Source: Williamsia phyllosphaerae
GTDB taxonomy: Bacteria > Actinomycetota > Actinomycetes > Mycobacteriales > Mycobacteriaceae
Assembly: GCF_014635305.1 (NCBI RefSeq)
Contig: NZ_BMCS01000002.1
Location: forward strand, 248,001 to 312,000
Reading direction: 5' to 3'
Length of the DNA stretch: 64,000 bases
How positions within the stretch are numbered: the stretch's first letter is position 1; the number at the start of each line of letters is the position of its first letter. The notes beneath the pieces were generated by a model, which saw only the letters and a program-made list of their open reading frames with translations, was not told the DNA's origin and searched no databases. Positions 38,378 to 46,570 of this stretch are shown here, one piece after another. Both the position numbers and the translations under genes were made by a program.

Positions 38378-38405
38378 GAATGATAGTTCTAGAATGATCG
38401 CTCTA
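38378..38405. promoter_or_regulatory. Tandem 14-base repeats in the tetR-hydrolase divergent promoter
   Basis: GAATGATAGTTCTA (38378-38391) is followed directly by GAATGATCGCTCTA (38392-38405); 12 of 14 positions agree. The unit junction and end also give CTAGA...TCTAG inverted half-sites (38389-38406). Position between the two divergent starts fits the operator of the adjacent TetR protein. Confidence 0.6.
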
Positions 38406-38430
38406 GGGAGATTCGTCGAGAGGGAGCCAC

Positions 38431-39306
38431 ATGGAACTCGCGAACAGGGAGCGCCGGTCGGTGGAGTTGAGCGCAGGGCTCCTCGAGTACGCCGAGGCGG
38501 GCGATCCACACGGTCCGCCGGTCGTCCTGCTGCACGGTCTGTTCATGAACGACGCGCAGTGGGATCTGGTTCTCCCCCGGTTGCCGGAGTCGTGCCGGTA
38601 CGTGATGCCCGTGCTGCCGTTGGGCGGTCACCGGGTACCGATGTCCCCCGATGCCGACCTGACGCTCGCAGCAATGGTCGACCTGCTGGCCGAATTCCTC
38701 GACACGCTCGAACTGTCGGACGTGACCTTGGTGGTCACCGACTGGGGCGGACCGCTGTTCCTTCCCGCACGCGGACGCGATGACCGGATCGGGCGGATGA
38801 TCGTCCTGCCGTGCGAGGCGTACGACAACTTCCCACCGGGGCTGGCCGGGAAGATGGTCGCGCTGGCCGTGCACACGCCGGGCGGCATGCGGTTCGCCGC
38901 CTGGCAGCTGCGCATCCCGTTCCTCCGACGCATGCGACCACTCATGGGCGACATGGCGATACGCGACATCCCACAGGACATCGTCGAACGGTGGACGGAC
39001 GGCGCACTGGCGTCGGCGGGCGTGCGCTCCGACGTCCGGCGGTACGCGTCGACCCGCTTCGACAAGCAGGCGTTGATCGCCGACACCGGGAGGCTGTCCG
39101 GATTCGACCGGCCGGTACTGATCATCTGGGCACCGCAGAACCGGATGATGCCGCCCGAGCACGGTCCTGCGCTGGCCGAACTGCTACCGAACGCCCGGCT
39201 CGTCGAGATCGAGGACTCCTACGTCCTGACGATGCTCGACCGGCCGGACCGCACCGCCGAGGTGATGTCGGAGTTCCTCCGCGCCGAACTGTCGCTGCCC
39301 GCCTGA
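38431..39306 (+). CDS. Alpha/beta hydrolase, haloalkane-dehalogenase-like but with incomplete triad
   Basis: A 291-residue alpha/beta-hydrolase fold with oxyanion segment VVLLHGLFMNDAQWD and nucleophile elbow VVTDWGGPL, where D104 replaces Ser as in haloalkane dehalogenases. The usual acid position reads WAPQNRMMPPEH, with no clear Asp, and the usual histidine position reads EIEDSYVLTMLDRP with no His. The classical triad therefore appears broken, and activity is uncertain. GAGGGAG precedes the ATG. It is controlled presumably by the divergent TetR. Confidence 0.8.
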   Translation: MELANRERRSVELSAGLLEYAEAGDPHGPPVVLLHGLFMNDAQWDLVLPRLPESCRYVMPVLPLGGHRVPMSPDADLTLAAMVDLLAEFLDTLELSDVTLVVTDWGGPLFLPARGRDDRIGRMIVLPCEAYDNFPPGLAGKMVALAVHTPGGMRFAAWQLRIPFLRRMRPLMGDMAIRDIPQDIVERWTDGALASAGVRSDVRRYASTRFDKQALIADTGRLSGFDRPVLIIWAPQNRMMPPEHGPALAELLPNARLVEIEDSYVLTMLDRPDRTAEVMSEFLRAELSLPA

Positions 39307-39325
39307 AAGAGCCGACCGGTCGTCG

Positions 39326-41638
39326 TCACCGCAGGCGGGTGGACGCACGACCGGGTACGGCAGGAGCTGGATCGATCACGGGATTGATGGCGGCATCCGA
39401 ATCGTCGCCGTCGGATTCGGTCAGCCCGAAGCGATCGTGGAACCTGCGGAGCGGACCGGGCGCCCACCAGTTGGCCCGACCGGCCAGCCGCATGAACGCC
39501 GGCACCAGCAGCACCCGCACCAGCGTGGCGTCGACGAGCACGGCGAGCATCAGCCCGAGTCCGAACATGCGCATGAACGACACCTGCGAGGCAATGATGC
39601 CCGCGAACACGATCGCCATCAGCACCGCTGCGGCGGTGACCACCCGACCGGTCCGCGCGAGTCCCATGGCGACCGCCTGCTCGTTGTCGGCGCGGGTCGA
39701 CTGCCCCGTGCGCAACCACTCCTCACGGATCCGCGAGAGCAGGAAGACCTCGTAGTCCATCGACAGCCCGAAGGCGATACAGAACATCAGCACCGGCATG
39801 GTCGCGGCCAGTGAGCCGGTCACCGTGGTGCCCAACCCACCCAGGTGCCCGTCCTGGAAGATCCACACCATCGCACCGAACGTCGCGCTCAACGAGAACG
39901 CGTTGAGCACCAGTGCCTTCAGAGGCAGCAGGACACTCCCGCTGAGCAGGAACAGCAGGATGAAGGTCGTGACGGCGATCAACCCGAGCACCAGTGGGAG
40001 TCGGTCGATGATCGCGTCGACGTTGTCGCGGTTCTGCTGCGCCAGCCCGGTGAACAGGACCTGCGTCCCGCCCGGCGTCGGCACCGCACGCAACGCGTCG
40101 AGCTGGTCGGAACCCGCGCGCGACAACGGATCCAGGGACGTCGCGACGGTCACGAACTGTGCTCGGTCGATGCTGGCGCCCGGGTCGCCGCGGGCGAACT
40201 CCTGTCCGTCGACGAACGCCGCCTGCGCGGTGGTCACGCCGTTGACGTCGGCGATCCGCGACATCGTGTCGGCGTAGGCGGCCACCGCGGAATTCGCTGC
40301 CGCGTCGCCACCGACGTCAGGGAGCACGGCGGTGATGGACACACTGGCGTTCTGCGGGAAGTCCTCTCGCAGCTGCGAACCGATCTGGTACGACGACGCC
40401 GAGGTGGGCAGGACCCGCTCGTCGGGGAACCCCACCTTCATCCCGAGGAACGGCGCACCGAGCAGCAGGAGGAAGGCGATGATCGACACCCCGACCACCA
40501 GGTGGTGTCGGAACACGAATTTCGTCGACCGGTAGAACGCGGAGTCCTCCGGGTCGATGGCCGCCGGCGGCGGCTTGCGCAGCAGTCGACGGATCGGTCG
40601 GCGGACGTCGAGCGCGTCGACACGGTCACCGAGCGCGAACAGGATCGCCGGGGTCACGATGAGTGCGGCGGCGGCCGCCACGATGATCACCCCGATGCCC
40701 GCGTAGGCGAACGACCGAAGAAAATACATCGGGAAGATCGCCATGGCGCACAACGACAAGCCGACCGTGGCCGCCGAGAACAGCACCGTCCGTCCCGCGG
40801 TGCTGACCGTGCGGACCAACGCGTCCGCGCGACTGCGCCCCGCCGCCTGTTCCTCGCGATAACGGCTGATGATCAGCAGGGTGTAGTCGATGGCCAGGGC
40901 CAGTCCGAGCGCGGTGGCCAGGTTCAGGGCGAAGACCGACACGTCGGTGAACAGCGTCATCATCCGCAGGATCGCGGCGGCGCCGATGATGGCGATCAGG
41001 CCGATGACCACGGGGATCGCGGCCGCGACGAGCCCGCCGAAGACCCAGATCAGCAGGCAGAAGCTGATGGGGATCGCGATGGCCTCGGCGATGGCCAGGT
41101 CGCGCGACGTCTGGTCGTTGATCTGCTGGTAGACCAGGGCCTCGCCGCCGACGGTCACGGTGATCCCGGAGCGGACCCCGGCGAACTCGTCGTCGATGGC
41201 CTGCGCGTGCAGCGCCCCGTCGCGTTCGCCGCCCGACACCGTGAACACGATCAGTCCGGTCGTCTGATCGGCGCTCTGCAGCGCGGGCGCGAGATCGGAG
41301 TTGCGCCACAGCGACAGCACCGGTTGCTGGACGAACGTCTCGGTCTCGAGAGTGTCGGTGATCTGTTTCGCGACCCCGAGAGCCGTCGGGTCCTGGGAGA
41401 TGTCGCCGGTCGTCGGCAGGCGGAGCGCGATGACGACCTGTAGACCGCCGCGGTTGAACGTGTCGCCGAGTTGCGCACCGGCGCGAGCGGATTCCGATGT
41501 CGGATCGCTGTAGCCACCGGCCGAGAGGGCTGAGCCGACGCCGAACCCCAGCGCACCGCAGACGATCACGATCGCCAGCGTGACGAGCAGGACACGGCGC
41601 GGGGCGGCGATGACACCCTTGGTCAGACGGGAGAGCAT
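39326..41638 (-). CDS. MMPL/RND-family transporter
   Basis: A 770-residue inner-membrane transporter with two repeats of a first helix, a large extracytoplasmic loop and five more helices (12 in total). MMPL features are the LALAIDYTLLIISRYREE segment in the first half and AFGLSMDYEVFLLSRIREE in the second, carrying the proton-relay Asp-Tyr pairs. The length is that of the shorter MmpL11/actinorhodin-exporter-like members. It probably exports a lipid or hydrophobic compound. AAGGAG lies seven bases before ATG 41638. It is last in a run tetR-SRPBCC-mmpL. Confidence 0.9.
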   Translation of the reverse strand: MLSRLTKGVIAAPRRVLLVTLAIVIVCGALGFGVGSALSAGGYSDPTSESARAGAQLGDTFNRGGLQVVIALRLPTTGDISQDPTALGVAKQITDTLETETFVQQPVLSLWRNSDLAPALQSADQTTGLIVFTVSGGERDGALHAQAIDDEFAGVRSGITVTVGGEALVYQQINDQTSRDLAIAEAIAIPISFCLLIWVFGGLVAAAIPVVIGLIAIIGAAAILRMMTLFTDVSVFALNLATALGLALAIDYTLLIISRYREEQAAGRSRADALVRTVSTAGRTVLFSAATVGLSLCAMAIFPMYFLRSFAYAGIGVIIVAAAAALIVTPAILFALGDRVDALDVRRPIRRLLRKPPPAAIDPEDSAFYRSTKFVFRHHLVVGVSIIAFLLLLGAPFLGMKVGFPDERVLPTSASSYQIGSQLREDFPQNASVSITAVLPDVGGDAAANSAVAAYADTMSRIADVNGVTTAQAAFVDGQEFARGDPGASIDRAQFVTVATSLDPLSRAGSDQLDALRAVPTPGGTQVLFTGLAQQNRDNVDAIIDRLPLVLGLIAVTTFILLFLLSGSVLLPLKALVLNAFSLSATFGAMVWIFQDGHLGGLGTTVTGSLAATMPVLMFCIAFGLSMDYEVFLLSRIREEWLRTGQSTRADNEQAVAMGLARTGRVVTAAAVLMAIVFAGIIASQVSFMRMFGLGLMLAVLVDATLVRVLLVPAFMRLAGRANWWAPGPLRRFHDRFGLTESDGDDSDAAINPVIDPAPAVPGRASTRLR

Positions 41639-41694
41639 CGTGGTGCTCCTTCGGCGCCGACACGGGTGGACGGCGTCAAGTTAACACTGCGTCC

Positions 41695-42834
41695 TCAGAA
41701 GGTCCGCCGGGCGATGTCGTACCCGCGGTCGAAGGCCCGCATCCGGTCCACCTCGACGTCGTAGTAGAGCCGTCGGACGACCATGTCACGCAGCTCCGGC
41801 GACAACCGCCGAGCAAGCCGCAGCGGACGTGGGACGAGGTCGGCGGGGAGTTCGTCGATGAGTCGATCACCACATGTGCCGTGCAGACTCCCCAACCGGA
41901 TGAAGTCGGCCCGGAATTCTTTGTAGTGCCTGGTGTCGCGGTAGTTCACACCCCACACCTCTGCGAGCGCCGCAGGTGTGTCCTCGGCGAGGTGGGCTCG
42001 GGATCCCGCCCGGATCCCGCCGAGGACTCCTCCGAACGCGCGACGCGGCGAGGTCTCCTCACACCGGGCCCACGCCGAACGCCAGACCGGCGAGATCGGG
42101 CCACCGGTGCGGTAGGCGTGCAGGTTCGAGACGTACCGACGGTGCTGATTCGACATCAGGTGCAGCAGCCAATCGGGGTTCTCGATGACGCGTGCGTCGA
42201 CGAGCGCCAACGCCTCCTCGTTCGCGAGGACATGACTGCGGGCCAACCAGTACTTGGGGTCACCGGTGCGCGCGAACTCGTCGGCGATCAGTCGTTGGTG
42301 GCCGAGTTGGCGGTCGACCTCGGGGCGCAACACCGACGCCGGCGAGCGACGCGGTCGTCTCGGGTGCGGCCGACGGGCGGTCACCGCAGCGGGCGGCGGC
42401 ATGAGTTTGGACTGTTCGGAGAGCCCGGCGAGGGACTTCTCCATCTCGCGTCGCAGCGTCGGCGTGGCGATCTTGCCCAGTTTCGTCGTGAACGACACGT
42501 CGACGGTCCATCGGACGGCGCATCCCGCGGGGGTCGTCTCGATGTCGATGCGGCCGTGGTGATCTCGGAGCAGCGGAGCACCCTTGTAGACCATGTAGTC
42601 GAGCCGGTGTGGTTCGTCGGCCACCGTCACCACCTCGTGCACCCGGGTGCGCAGGGGGGCGGAGATCTCCACCTCGCGCAGCGCACCGGCACGGTCGCAC
42701 CGATCGTCCTCGCCGACGTCCTCGACGTGAAAGGGCGACGCGGACCAGATGGTCTTCAGATCGGGATCGGTCAGCAAGCCCCAGGCCTGCTCGGCGCTAC
42801 AGGCGAGTTGTGTCGCCACATCGATACGCGTCAC
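41695..42834 (-). CDS. SRPBCC domain fused to DUF5995-like helical domain
   Basis: A 379-residue two-domain protein. Residues 1-145 are an SRPBCC/polyketide-cyclase-like lipid-binding fold (MTRIDVATQLACSAEQAWGLLTDPDLKTIWSASPFHV). A basic, Pro/Arg-rich linker (148-170) follows. The second domain (about 175-379) has NPDWLLHLMSNQHRRYVSNLHAY and AFGGVLGGIRAGSRAHLAEDTPAALAEVW, reminiscent of DUF5995. No enzyme activity is evident. It sits between a TetR gene and the MMPL transporter, which suggests a role in handling or sensing the hydrophobic cargo; that link is inference. Confidence 0.65.
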   Translation of the reverse strand: MTRIDVATQLACSAEQAWGLLTDPDLKTIWSASPFHVEDVGEDDRCDRAGALREVEISAPLRTRVHEVVTVADEPHRLDYMVYKGAPLLRDHHGRIDIETTPAGCAVRWTVDVSFTTKLGKIATPTLRREMEKSLAGLSEQSKLMPPPAAVTARRPHPRRPRRSPASVLRPEVDRQLGHQRLIADEFARTGDPKYWLARSHVLANEEALALVDARVIENPDWLLHLMSNQHRRYVSNLHAYRTGGPISPVWRSAWARCEETSPRRAFGGVLGGIRAGSRAHLAEDTPAALAEVWGVNYRDTRHYKEFRADFIRLGSLHGTCGDRLIDELPADLVPRPLRLARRLSPELRDMVVRRLYYDVEVDRMRAFDRGYDIARRTF

Positions 42835-42882
42835 GTCGCCTCACCGCGCGCAGAGGTCGGTCGCGTGTACGAGAGGCACAAA

Positions 42883-42895
42883 AGACATGGTGTCT
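42883..42895. promoter_or_regulatory. AGACA-TGG-TGTCT palindrome upstream of the SRPBCC gene
   Basis: Inverted 5-base arms around TGG lie in the 77-base gap between the TetR stop and the SRPBCC start, 49 bases before that start. It is a plausible operator for a second promoter serving the SRPBCC and MMPL genes under the upstream TetR protein. Confidence 0.4.
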
Positions 42896-42911
42896 ATTTC
42901 GGGGTCGGGAG

Positions 42912-43544
42912 TCAAGGGTCGGAGGGCGGTTGCGCTCCCTGGAAGCCGGACCAGAGCAGACTGGTCAGGTGGTCGACGAGTTCGTCGCGATCCATGGTGC
43001 GCTCGCGGACCCACCATCCCACAGTGACCGAGATCGCGCCGATCAGAGCGCGTGCCCACGGCCCGGCCGCGCGGACGTCGCTTCCCAGCGTCGCGAACCC
43101 CTGTTCCAGCAAAGTCTCGAGGTACCCGGTGATCGCCGAGTGACCCACCCCTCGATGCATCTGCGGCATCAGCACCGGCGCCAGCGAGGACTCGTTCTCC
43201 ACCCACTCGACCAGGACCTCGACGGCCGCACGCGTCGCCGCCTGCAGGTCCGGCGCGCCGGTGACCGCGGCCCCGAGATGATCGGTGATCCGAGCCGTGT
43301 GTCGCCGTGTCAGCGACGCGATGAGGTCGTTCTTGTCATCGAAGACCGCGTAGACGGCCGACCGCGTCAGCCCGGCGAGGTCGGCGACCTGACCCAGACT
43401 GAACTCGTTGCCGCTGGCGCCGATCGCCAATTCCGCGGCGTCCAGTAGCGTCTCGCGACGCGCGAGGAGGTCGACGCCGGGTCCCGGCGGGCGGCCGCGG
43501 ATGCGACGGACATCGTCGGGCCGACTCACCGCGTCCGATGTCAC
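42912..43544 (-). CDS. TetR-family regulator upstream of SRPBCC-MMPL genes
   Basis: A 210-residue TetR protein. The HTH spans about 29-75 (RRETLLDAAELAIGASG ... FSLGQVADLAGLTRSAVYAVFDDKNDLI), followed by a divergent helical ligand domain. It is the first gene of a same-strand run with the SRPBCC fusion (77 bases on) and mmpL, and is therefore the probable repressor of that export unit. The GTG start at 43544 has no strong Shine-Dalgarno. Confidence 0.85.
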   Translation of the reverse strand: MTSDAVSRPDDVRRIRGRPPGPGVDLLARRETLLDAAELAIGASGNEFSLGQVADLAGLTRSAVYAVFDDKNDLIASLTRRHTARITDHLGAAVTGAPDLQAATRAAVEVLVEWVENESSLAPVLMPQMHRGVGHSAITGYLETLLEQGFATLGSDVRAAGPWARALIGAISVTVGWWVRERTMDRDELVDHLTSLLWSGFQGAQPPSDP

Positions 43545-43630
43545 GCCCGACAGTCTCTCACCTCGTCGGTGGGTCGATGCGCGACCGTGAGATTCTGGAC
43601 GCCGGCCGCATCAGACGTCGCGAGCCGAGC

Positions 43631-43704
43631 GCCCCCATAGCCCAATTGGCAGAGGCAGCGGACTTAAAATCCGCCAAGTGTCGGTTCGAGTCCGACTGGG
43701 GGCA
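43631..43704 (+). tRNA. tRNA-Leu (anticodon UAA), class I shape
   Basis: A full cloverleaf can be folded: acceptor GCCCCCA/TGGGGGC (43631-43637 with 43697-43703), discriminator A43704, D-arm from 43640, anticodon stem GCGGA/TCCGC (43658-43662 with 43670-43674) around loop CTTAAAA, and T arm GTCGG-TTCGAGT-CCGAC (43680-43696). The anticodon TAA (43665-43667) reads UUA, leucine. The variable loop is only CAAGT (5 bases), whereas ordinary bacterial tRNA-Leu has a long class II variable arm. CCA is not encoded. Confidence 0.88.
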
Positions 43705-43711
43705 CGAGACT

Positions 43712-43742
43712 TGCTCCGAAACTCCAAACACCGGTCGGAGCA
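43712..43742 (+). terminator. Hairpin downstream of the tRNA
   Basis: TGCTCCGA (43712-43719) and TCGGAGCA (43735-43742) form perfect arms around a 15-base loop, starting seven bases after the tRNA 3' end. It could terminate the tRNA transcript. There is no U-run. Confidence 0.4.
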
Positions 43743-43763
43743 GTCAGACAGACCTGGCGAGAA

Positions 43764-44111
43764 TCAGGTGACCGTTCGGTCGTCGGTGTCCTCGCGCTGG
43801 TTCTGCTGCTGCTGCTGGTGGGCCGGGTAGGCACTGCGGTAGCGAGCCCGACGAAGTCGGTTCGACCGACGCTGGACGTCGGGATCCTGCCGAACCTGCG
43901 AATTGACGCGCGTACCGACCACGGTCACACCGAACAGAACGACGGCGACGACCAGGGCGATGACACCCAGGACCGTGCGTCCGGTCAGCAGACCGACCAC
44001 GCCGAGGGCGACGAGAACCACCCCGACCGCGCCGGCGAGCGATCCCACCTTGCTCAGCACCGCCGCCTTGCGTGCTTGGACGATCCGGTCATGCGTGTCG
44101 TCGTGAGTCAT
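43764..44111 (-). CDS. Small two-helix membrane protein with Gln-rich tail
   Basis: A 115-residue protein I cannot assign. It has a short basic N-terminus, two transmembrane helices (about 23-42 and 45-65, VGVVLVALGVVGLLTG and VIALVVAVVLFGVTVV) and a charged C-terminus ending with a run of five glutamines and acidic residues. The start is well supported by GAGGAGG just before ATG 44111. It resembles many small actinobacterial membrane proteins. Confidence 0.7.
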   Translation of the reverse strand: MTHDDTHDRIVQARKAAVLSKVGSLAGAVGVVLVALGVVGLLTGRTVLGVIALVVAVVLFGVTVVGTRVNSQVRQDPDVQRRSNRLRRARYRSAYPAHQQQQQNQREDTDDRTVT

Positions 44112-44464
44112 ACGTCCTCCTCAGGATCTCCACGAAGTGAACCAAATGTTCAATAATGGAACACTAGACCAGTAGAAACACATTCCATCCAGAGGCCGAG
44201 ATCACATGAGACCGGATGCACATAAACGGTAGTGACCCGGATTACTGGACAGGAAGTTCAAGATCTCCGGCCGCTCGGCGTACCGTTGCCATCAGACGCA
44301 GCGTGACTTCCGCGCTTCGCAGCCGTCGCCTCACCAGGCGTCGACGACCAGTGCGGAGCCCGTCGCACGGCCGCCGGTTCACACCCGAGCCCGGCCCGGT
44401 CCCAGACCACACGCCCCCTCCACCCGTCGGGTGGTGGCGGTTCACGTCTCAGTTCAGGAGTCCC
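44112..44464. promoter_or_regulatory. Divergent spacer between two small membrane-protein genes
   Basis: A 353-base region without a credible gene. On the minus strand, TTGAAC (44133-44128) and CATTAT near 44139 lie in a relatively AT-rich patch (44136-44190) that also holds TGTTC-N7-GAACA half-sites, plausible as the promoter of the 43764-44111 gene. The stretch 44270-44440 is GC-rich and codes weakly in frame with the next gene, but AGGAG before ATG 44465 marks the real start. No RNA motif is recognised. Confidence 0.4.
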
Positions 44465-44707
44465 ATGACCACCGAGCCCAACCCGTACAAGCCCGACGCC
44501 GACCTCGAGGCCGGCGGAGAACTCGCCCCGGGCGCGACGCCGCCCGACAGCGGATCCACCTCGATGGGTTCGGACGGCCGTCAGACCGTGCCGAAGCGGT
44601 TCTCCCCCACCATCATCACGGTGATGATCATCGTGGGCATCATCATCGTTCTCGCTGTCGCCGGTGGCATCGCGGTCATCTTCGACGCCTTCCAACTGTT
44701 CACCTAG
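44465..44707 (+). CDS. Small membrane protein, DUF6480-like
   Basis: An 80-residue protein with a Pro/Gly/acidic N-terminus (NPYKPDADLEAGGELAPGATPPDSGSTS, similar to the DUF6480 pattern) and one C-terminal transmembrane helix (about 52-73, IITVMIIVGIIIVLAVAGGIAVI). AGGAG stands six bases before the ATG. Function is unknown. It converges on the dehydrogenase gene with a 9-base gap. Confidence 0.7.
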   Translation: MTTEPNPYKPDADLEAGGELAPGATPPDSGSTSMGSDGRQTVPKRFSPTIITVMIIVGIIIVLAVAGGIAVIFDAFQLFT

Positions 44708-44716
44708 GCCGAACGC

Positions 44717-45577
44717 TCAGGCCTCGAAACCGTGGATGACCGCGGCCATGTCGTCGTGGCTGTGGCCGGCGTCCGCCGCGGCCGCGAAGCGCGACCGGAT
44801 CGCCCGCATCACCGTCGAGTCCATCCCCGCCCCGTCCATGGCGTCGGCGATCAGACCGCTGTCCTTGGCCGCCCCGTCCAGTGCGAAGGACGGGTCCAAG
44901 GAGCCGGTGATCATCGCGTCACCCTTGAGCTGTGCGTACCCGCAGTCGAGCGGTCCGCCGGCGATGGAGTCGAGGAACTGCCGAGGATCGATGTCCAGTC
45001 GCTGCGCCATCCCCACCGCCTGGGCGGTCGCGGTCGTGATCGACAGCACCCATGAGTTGGCGACCAGCTTGAGTCGGTGACCGTCTCCAGCCTGCTCGCC
45101 GACCCACACCGTCGAGGCTCCGATCGCGTCGAACAGCGGTGCCACCTGATCACGGACATCCTGCGGACCGCCCGCGAGCACGGTGAGAGCACCGTTCTCG
45201 GCGGGTGCTCGCGTGCCGAGGACCGGCGCGTCGACGAACGTGACGTCGTGCTCCGCAGCGAGCGCGGCGAGACGTTCCACGCCGGCGATGCCGACGGTGC
45301 TGGTCTGTACCCACGGCACGCCGTCCGCGATTGCGCCGATGGCCTCGGACATGACCGCTTCGACCGAATCGACGTCGAACAACATCGTCACGACGATGTC
45401 AGCGTCGCGAACCGCGTCGGCGGGATCATCGGCCACCCGCGCCCCGGCCTCACCGAGATCGGCGGTCTTGTCCGCGGACCGGTTCCAGACGGTCACATCG
45501 AGTCCGGCGCGCAGCATGCTTCGCGCCATTCCCGCACCCATCAGACCGGTCCCCAGCAGAGCCACTCGCAACGCCAT
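44717..45577 (-). CDS. NAD(P)-dependent beta-hydroxyacid dehydrogenase (3-hydroxyisobutyrate dehydrogenase-like)
   Basis: A 286-residue dehydrogenase of the HIBADH/glyoxylate-reductase family. The Rossmann loop is LLGTGLMGAGMA (residues 6-17), followed by VTVWNRS at the cofactor-discriminating position (Asn-Arg-Ser favours NADPH). The catalytic lysine is in HRLKLVANSW, and the substrate loop in VDAPVLGTRAPAENG. The substrate may be 3-hydroxyisobutyrate or another short beta-hydroxyacid. GGGAG precedes the ATG by five bases. It is divergent from an SDR gene across 73 bases. Confidence 0.88.
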   Translation of the reverse strand: MALRVALLGTGLMGAGMARSMLRAGLDVTVWNRSADKTADLGEAGARVADDPADAVRDADIVVTMLFDVDSVEAVMSEAIGAIADGVPWVQTSTVGIAGVERLAALAAEHDVTFVDAPVLGTRAPAENGALTVLAGGPQDVRDQVAPLFDAIGASTVWVGEQAGDGHRLKLVANSWVLSITTATAQAVGMAQRLDIDPRQFLDSIAGGPLDCGYAQLKGDAMITGSLDPSFALDGAAKDSGLIADAMDGAGMDSTVMRAIRSRFAAAADAGHSHDDMAAVIHGFEA

Positions 45578-45650
45578 CACATCTCCCATTCGTCGACACC
45601 GACTACCGTTGTACCCGTCCGCACCTCGGCACGGCGAAAGCGCGAAGCAC

Positions 45651-46478
45651 ATGGCGAAGACGATTGTGATCACCGGAGCGAGTGACGGCATCGGCGCCTC
45701 GGCGGCGAAACGGTTGGCCCACAACGGTGACGAGGTCATCGTCGTCGGACGCTCAGCGGAGAAGACCAAGGCCGTGGCCGGATCGATCGGCGCGCACTTC
45801 CACGTCGCCGACTTCGCAGATCTGTCCGAGGTACGCGGGTTGGCGGAGACGCTGAAGACAGCGCACCCACAGATCGATGTCCTCGCGAACAACGCCGGCG
45901 GCATGTTCGGACAGCCGGCGCGGACGGTCGACGGGTTCGAGAAGACGCTCCAGGTGAACCACCTCGCGCCGTTCCTGCTCACCAACCTTCTCCTCGACAC
46001 CCTCATCGCCAGTCGCGCAGCGGTCCTCAACACCTCCAGCATCGGCGCCCGACTCTTCGGCGACATCGACATCGACGACCTCAACAACGAGAAGAACCCG
46101 TCCCCCCACAAGTCCTACGGTGACAGCAAGCTCGAGAACATCCTCTTCACCAAGGAGCTGCACCGACGGTTCTCCGACCGCGGCCTGACGTCGGCGGCGT
46201 TCCACCCGGGCAACGTCGCGACGAATTTCGCGTCCGACACGACCAGCCCCATGCGCTTTCTCTACGCGACGCCGTTGCGCCGACTGGCGATGATCGGCCC
46301 GGACAAGGGCGCTCGGACGCTTGTGTGGCTGGCGCAGGGTACTGCCGGAGACGACTGGCAGTCCGGTGAGTTCTACATCAAACACAAGGTGCGCAAGACC
46401 AACAAGCAGGCCTACGACGTGGATCTGGCCCGGCGGCTCTGGGACGTCAGCGCGGAGATGGTCGGCGTGCCCGCCTGA
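45651..46478 (+). CDS. Short-chain dehydrogenase/reductase
   Basis: A 275-residue SDR of the retinol-dehydrogenase/WW-oxidoreductase-like type. The cofactor loop is TGASDGIG (8-15), followed by VVGRSAEK indicating NADP(H), then NNAGG and the active-site Ser in VLNTSSIG with YGDSK as YxxxK. The C-terminal FHPGNVATNFAS is typical. The substrate is unknown. It is divergent from the hydroxyacid dehydrogenase gene, with which it may share control. Confidence 0.88.
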   Translation: MAKTIVITGASDGIGASAAKRLAHNGDEVIVVGRSAEKTKAVAGSIGAHFHVADFADLSEVRGLAETLKTAHPQIDVLANNAGGMFGQPARTVDGFEKTLQVNHLAPFLLTNLLLDTLIASRAAVLNTSSIGARLFGDIDIDDLNNEKNPSPHKSYGDSKLENILFTKELHRRFSDRGLTSAAFHPGNVATNFASDTTSPMRFLYATPLRRLAMIGPDKGARTLVWLAQGTAGDDWQSGEFYIKHKVRKTNKQAYDVDLARRLWDVSAEMVGVPA

Positions 46479-46497
46479 GCACCGCCGTGGTCACCGT

Positions 46498-46534
46498 GTG
46501 ACACCTGCACCACTCGATCCATGACAGGTGTCAC
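46498..46534. promoter_or_regulatory. Inverted repeat GTGACACCTG-N17-CAGGTGTCAC
   Basis: Perfect 10-base arms at 46498-46507 and 46525-46534 lie between the SDR stop (20 bases before) and the ATG at 46571 (36 bases after). It could be a terminator for the SDR gene, but the long loop and nearness to the next start also fit an operator. Confidence 0.5.
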
Positions 46535-46570
46535 TGTCGCTCGGCCCGCATCGCGACCACAGTCGACGAC

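Noticed and set aside
43538..43771. 77-codon plus-strand frame over the tRNA
   Set aside because: It simply translates the tRNA sequence; the complete cloverleaf explains the region.
44216..44464. N-terminal extension of the small DUF6480-like protein
   Set aside because: The extra 83 codons are Arg/Ser/Pro-rich without pattern, and AGGAG directly before ATG 44465 marks the start.
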